From Cyclospora cayetanensis (Eukaryota > Apicomplexa > Conoidasida > Eucoccidiorida > Eimeriidae), in assembly GCF_002999335.1 (NCBI RefSeq), contig NW_020312247.1:1-64000 (forward strand): a stretch of DNA of 64,000 bases. The letters run 5' to 3'. A program made the position numbers and the translations under genes. Below, piece after piece: positions 59,658-64,000 of the stretch (the stretch's first letter is position 1; every line of letters begins with the position of its first letter). The notes beneath the pieces are model-generated. The model had not been told where the DNA came from. It was given only the letters and a program-made list of their open reading frames with translations, and searched no databases.

Positions 59658-62140
59658 CCTACTAGCCTGGGCACCAGGAAGTAGGGCAATGCCGTATGTG
59701 AATCTTCTTAGGGACAGAAAGCTATGATGTGATTTTGAATGTGGGCTAGTCATAAAGAGCTGTCTGAGCGGTGGTGCCGAGGGGCTTCTCACCTCGTCCG
59801 TCCCTGCAGCTGAAGCTGAAAAGAAGTCGAGACATCTTTGTAGCGTGATGCATTTAACAGCTTTGTTTAATGGGTGCATCCAAGCTGAATAGCTAGCTAG
59901 AACGTTTGACATGTTATCGGTTCCTGGGCTATGGGAGTATGCAAGTGGGCACATAGAGGTAGCTGTGTGTGGATCGCTCTGTAACCTTGGTGTATAGGAA
60001 ACTCATTATAGAGATCTACGCACTCATAGGTAGGCGAGTAGCTTTCCCCTTTTCTGTTCAACAGTTCAGCGGTAATTGTGCGATCTTATCCAGGGTCATA
60101 TTCCACAGAGACCTAATTCTGTAATTAGACAAGGGCAAACATCTCGCTAGAACGGCTATCCAACGCACAGTCGCGGGTAGTTTTGGCTGGCTGTGCAGCT
60201 CAAGTATGGCTTGCAGGTGTATTTGGTATGAAATTTCGAGAAGTCCAGATATTTTGGGGCACTGACCGTGCCAATGGGCCTCAAATCACAAAGAGCATTT
60301 GCAATACCTGCTGGGTACTATTGCATTGTAGAGAAGCCACACATCCTTGTGAATGTTGGCTCACCTGCCCGATAACATAAAGATACTACATCGTGGTACG
60401 CGGGAGCTATCCACCAGCTAGCACTTGTAGATCCGTCATCCCTTGTTTTAGCTCGCCGGTTCACATCTAATTATGTAGCAGCACATTCCTTCCACTAAAC
60501 ATGCACTTCCGGGTTACATCCCACAACCATTCGTCCACACATTAATTGCGGCCAACGTTCCATGCTTCTAAGAAGGCAATGGTCTCACAAAGCCAATAAT
60601 GCTACAGGAGACTCTGGTCCGTTGGCAGGAGGAATGAGCTAAACTTCATTGACAGATCTGTAAACATTTTGCAGAATTCTGAGGCGAACAACTACCGGTA
60701 CTAAGCATTTCATACTAGCTGCCAGTGTGCCAGGGGATAGACATAGTTCTCTATCTGTAGAGGTGAACCAATACAGAGCATTGGCATCTAAGGCGCAATG
60801 AAGTACTTGCTAATGTTCGCAGTGAGGCACTTTCCTGAAGAAATGTCTCCGAAATGCCTTACGGACGCCTTAAGAGCCCGCGTTTCATGCAGGTCACTAA
60901 TTCTTAGCATTAAAGGCTTATCAGTTGTGCACACGTGATCGCAGAAGTAAACGGTGCACTTTTGGAGCTGTAACTGGCCTTTCTTCGCTAGATTTTGCAC
61001 AGTAGTATTCGCCGGTATTACACTAAAGCTCGCCTTTGCTTCTGATCCTGCGAAGGGATGCAGCCACATTTGTTGAGATTCACGAATCTCGTCGCAACTG
61101 CCTAATTTGGAAGCAAGTGGCTGGTATTGGGGATGATGGGAAGAGTGAAACTGCCTAGCTTTATTCAAAGTGTGAACAATATGAGTGCTGTGTCTTGCGA
61201 AAGTAGGGATGGAAGCAATATTTAGGTATGAAACCCGCCTATGTGCCTGCAATTAAGAGCCTTGGATTTGTCATGTACTGTTTTTTACCTTGCAGCGGCC
61301 GCGCACTCGGACAAGCGAAGGAAGTATCCCATCTATTGTCTGCGGGGCACTGAAATAAGGAGCATTTCATCTAGCCCCAATAGTTCAAGCATCTAGTAAA
61401 ACACGCTAGTGAATCATAGCAAGCAAAAGGCCATTGCTTCCTACCGGGCCAGTCCGTGCGAGAGCATTCACACTCCTGTGTCTTGTATCGGTTTTATGGC
61501 GCATCGGTGTCTCGCAGAAAGCCTGGTGGGTCAAACAGACAATTAAGAGGCCTCTTAAAAAGTTAATTGATTAAAAGATGTGTAAGTTTGTTGATTTTGT
61601 GGATACAAGGTGGTATTCCGTGGCAGACTGGCAATTCCCAACTGAGCACTGCAGGTATCTCCAGGTCCCTCCTGAGCTACGGCCAGCAGCGTTCATGCTG
61701 TATATACCTTGGCTGATCTTTCCAGTAAAATATTCCAGTAGCTAAGAATAGATATTATATGTAGCGTTTGCATTCTTGCTGTATCTTTTCTTGTGTATTC
61801 GTGCATCCAAACGCCGCACTCCATTTCCATAGTTTCATACATTGCGCGGACGCCACTGTCCTGTTGTACTGCTAAGGGCAAAGTCCTTTTGGTCCTCTTT
61901 TATTCACAGCACGCACGCCCGAATGTGATTTATCGCAATTACTATTTGTATGTTAATTTCGTGACTGTTAGTCATATGAAGGCAACGCGGGGATCAGTGA
62001 GAGCAACATGAGGACTTTCGCGTCGTCTTGAGGTTGCTCTGGTGATCTCCAAAAGCTTACCAACGTTTGTTGCGATTCAAATGCCGTTTTGAGGTGTACT
62101 AATTTTTGTTTTTCTTTTGGTTTTATTGGCGAAACAGCGC
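59658..62140. other. Triplet-poor stretch; possible upstream exons of the next gene
   Basis: A minus frame at 60788-61252 (154 codons, no nearby ATG) is the longest; it has no recognisable domain. No repeats or RNA genes seen. A T-rich tract at 62098-62135 forms the 3' splice site of the gene that follows, so its 5' exons should lie in this stretch. Confidence 0.4.
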
Positions 62141-64000
62141 CAGGCCCTATATGTGGACGCGATACGTCATATCCGGCCAACGGTTCATAGAAGATCCAAC
62201 AACTCCAAAATGTGCTCGAGCGTTACACAAAGGTGTATCAGCTTCCTAAGAAGGGAACGGCGCCGATTCCAACACCATCAGCTGAAACTTATCCCATGAA
62301 GACAAGAAAACTACTGCCTCTGTCAACTGTTTGCTTCTTGTCGTAGCGTGATAGGACTGTCCAATAAAGCTACGTCTAAGAGCCTGCTTCAAAAAAAGGA
62401 AATTCCTTCGTCAGCAAAGCGTGCGATCGGTCTTCTTTCACCCTTTGCCGCAAGGCCTGGGAAAACTTGTGATACGCTGCCACAACAGCCTAAAACACCT
62501 GTGTTTTCTGGCCCTAAAGCTTACAATCAGACACCTCCATTCATTGATACCCATCCAACGTGCAAAATGAGTATCGAAACCCCTTGGAAACTGTGTGCCA
62601 GCAATAAGGTCAATATCCCTAATTCAATTTCACCGCGGTGCGGAGATGAAAACGGCTGCGAATCATCTATTCGCGTCCCTGAGTCGGGCGACAGGTTCAA
62701 CACAACTCTCCCTACTCTGAACTCAGGCTATCTGCTGAGCATCAGGAGGGCGTTTGACGACCTATATTGTTGCCTGCGCAGGGGGGCTAACCAGCTTAAG
62801 AATGCTCTTGGGCTATGGCGTCTTGGGAGGACCACGATTCTCCGTTTTTTAAGGGGGGCAAGCAGGTTCATGCGTTATTTTCGAATGTCTCAAGTCTTTC
62901 AATGCGGTAGCGATGGACATACAAACGAACAGGGCTCTGAGGCGGTCAGAGAAACAAGAAGAGATCTGGAGCAGTGCACCACCGAATTCCACAACACAAA
63001 CTGTCTTCCAGACCAGCATGAAGCTGGGTATTGTACGGGTAGTCCGCAGTCCACTGTCGGGCATCTTTTCCCCGTAAGCATTATTTGGAATAAAGTAAGC
63101 AATGCAGACAGAAGCAGCCAGGAACTACCCCCTGAAACTGTACGACAACGCCCTCAGGAATATTCACACCTATCGGCTTCTTCAAAGGATCAGCAGGAAC
63201 ATGTAAAATTGCATGAAAATCACGTGCCAATCTTTTGTTACCAGGAACCTAGTCCAGCGCTGCCAGCCCCAAAACAAACAAATGCATATTCAACTTTGCC
63301 ACTGGTCGTACTGGAAGAAAGCAATAGAATACAAAACCAACGATTCCGCTCCTCTGATACACCGAAAGTGACTGCATCCACGCCTCGGGGGCAGCAGACA
63401 AGGTTCATCCGCGCAATTCATCCGTACAACGCATATTGGCCTGGGTCCGGAGGTATGGCTTCTCTCCCCTTTGGTCAACATAAGCGCTTAAAACAAGCGG
63501 AAACGGATAAGCGAGCCCGCACCCTTCCACTTGCATCAAGTGGCTCCCATTCCTGTATAGTGGTAGCCAACAGAGATCATGCAGCTAATGCGAAGACAGA
63601 AAAGAAAGCGCAGCAAAGATTTCGCAAAGCAGACAGAAGAGCAGGGTATCAAACTGAACACATCGCAAACCTATGGATGCCAAGGAATGCGTTATCCGAT
63701 GACGACCTTGTGTTCTCAAATCAAGAATCGGATGATTGCAGTGCCCTTGAGAGATCACCTGCCGCCCCTACGAAGCAACAGAGCTCGGGGGCATTTGGAA
63801 GCACACGTGTGATCCGGTCCCGGGATTCATCCGCCTATATTGGGAGCACAGAAAGTTTAGCTGATGGCTACAGTACTTCGGTGGGGATCAGCACCTGCGA
63901 CACCAACAACACAAACTACATACCGACTCAAGGTGCAAGTGCTTCTGACAAGTCGTCCCGAAGATGCCATCAATATGCAGATTCTTATTCCACTGTGTCC
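62141..64000 (+). CDS. Long unrecognised repeat-free protein, 5' and 3' incomplete
   Basis: Two plus-strand exons. The first (62141-62232) follows a T-rich tract ending AAACAG and reads YVDAIRHIRPTVHRRSNNS; its donor AG|GTGTAT splices in phase 2 to an acceptor TTGTCGTAG at 62346. The second, from 62347, is open for about 551 codons to the window edge. Composition is Ser/Thr/Pro/Gln/Arg-rich but without homopolymer runs. One basic amphipathic stretch (LLSIRRAFDDLYCCLRRG ... LRFLRGASRFMRYF, about 62720-62890) looks helical; acidic and Ser-rich sequence follows (NALSDDDLVFSNQESDD). Codons are more AT-ending than in the triplet-rich genes. No domain, signal peptide or membrane segment is recognised. 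The minus-strand frames here (62849-63481) are shadows. Confidence 0.7.

Overview
The window reads as nuclear chromosomal DNA of an apicomplexan coccidian, most likely Eimeria. Three things point there: coding sequence saturated with CAG/GCA-type triplets that give runs of Gln, Ala, Ser or Leu; spliceosomal genes with GT-AG introns of roughly 70-600 bases; and genes for apicortin, a mitochondrial HPR/RAP-type RNA-binding protein and a PIG-X subunit. There are no bacterial operons, ribosome binding sites, rRNA genes, CRISPR arrays or intact transposons. The supplied open frames allow TTG/CTG/GTG starts, so I moved starts to ATG or splice acceptors where I could.

The window alternates between two textures. 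Triplet-rich segments (about 1-19 kb, 38.6-42.8 kb, 56.5-59.7 kb) are GC-rich, gene-dense and littered with CAG runs and G5C4 palindromes. Triplet-poor segments (about 19-38.6, 43-56 and 59.7-64 kb) are AT-richer, mostly featureless, and hold a few ordinary genes and decayed elements.

Layout: 1-693 (-) end of an acidic Lys/Ser repeat protein; 885-1142 (-) possible small secreted or anchored protein; 2582-3496 (-) PIG-X-like GPI-mannosyltransferase subunit; 3873-4202 (-) small membrane protein; 4201-9855 (+) large multi-exon HPR/RAP protein; 10307-11074 (-) unresolved gene; 11793-14750 (-) Zc3h12a-like NYN ribonuclease; 14793-17951 (-) large Gln-rich coiled-coil gene that may be joined to it; 21674-23635 (-) apicortin, resolved into five phase-consistent exons; 26437-30980 (-) citrate synthase, resolved into twelve phase-consistent exons with its catalytic residues intact; 34.56-36.9 kb (+) a decayed Ty3/gypsy retrotransposon; 39240-42777 (+) Gln-rich protein; 47.7-49.5 kb (+) an unrecognised gene or pseudogene without homopolymers; 56507-59657 (+) two-exon hypothetical protein; 62141-64000 (+) a long unrecognised repeat-free protein running off the window.

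The genes do not form one pathway. Citrate synthase and the HPR/RAP protein act in the mitochondrion, apicortin in the apical cytoskeleton, PIG-X in the ER on GPI anchors, and the NYN ribonuclease in RNA turnover. The two repeat-free genes in triplet-poor DNA (47.7-49.5 and 62.1-64 kb) are the least explained parts of the window.
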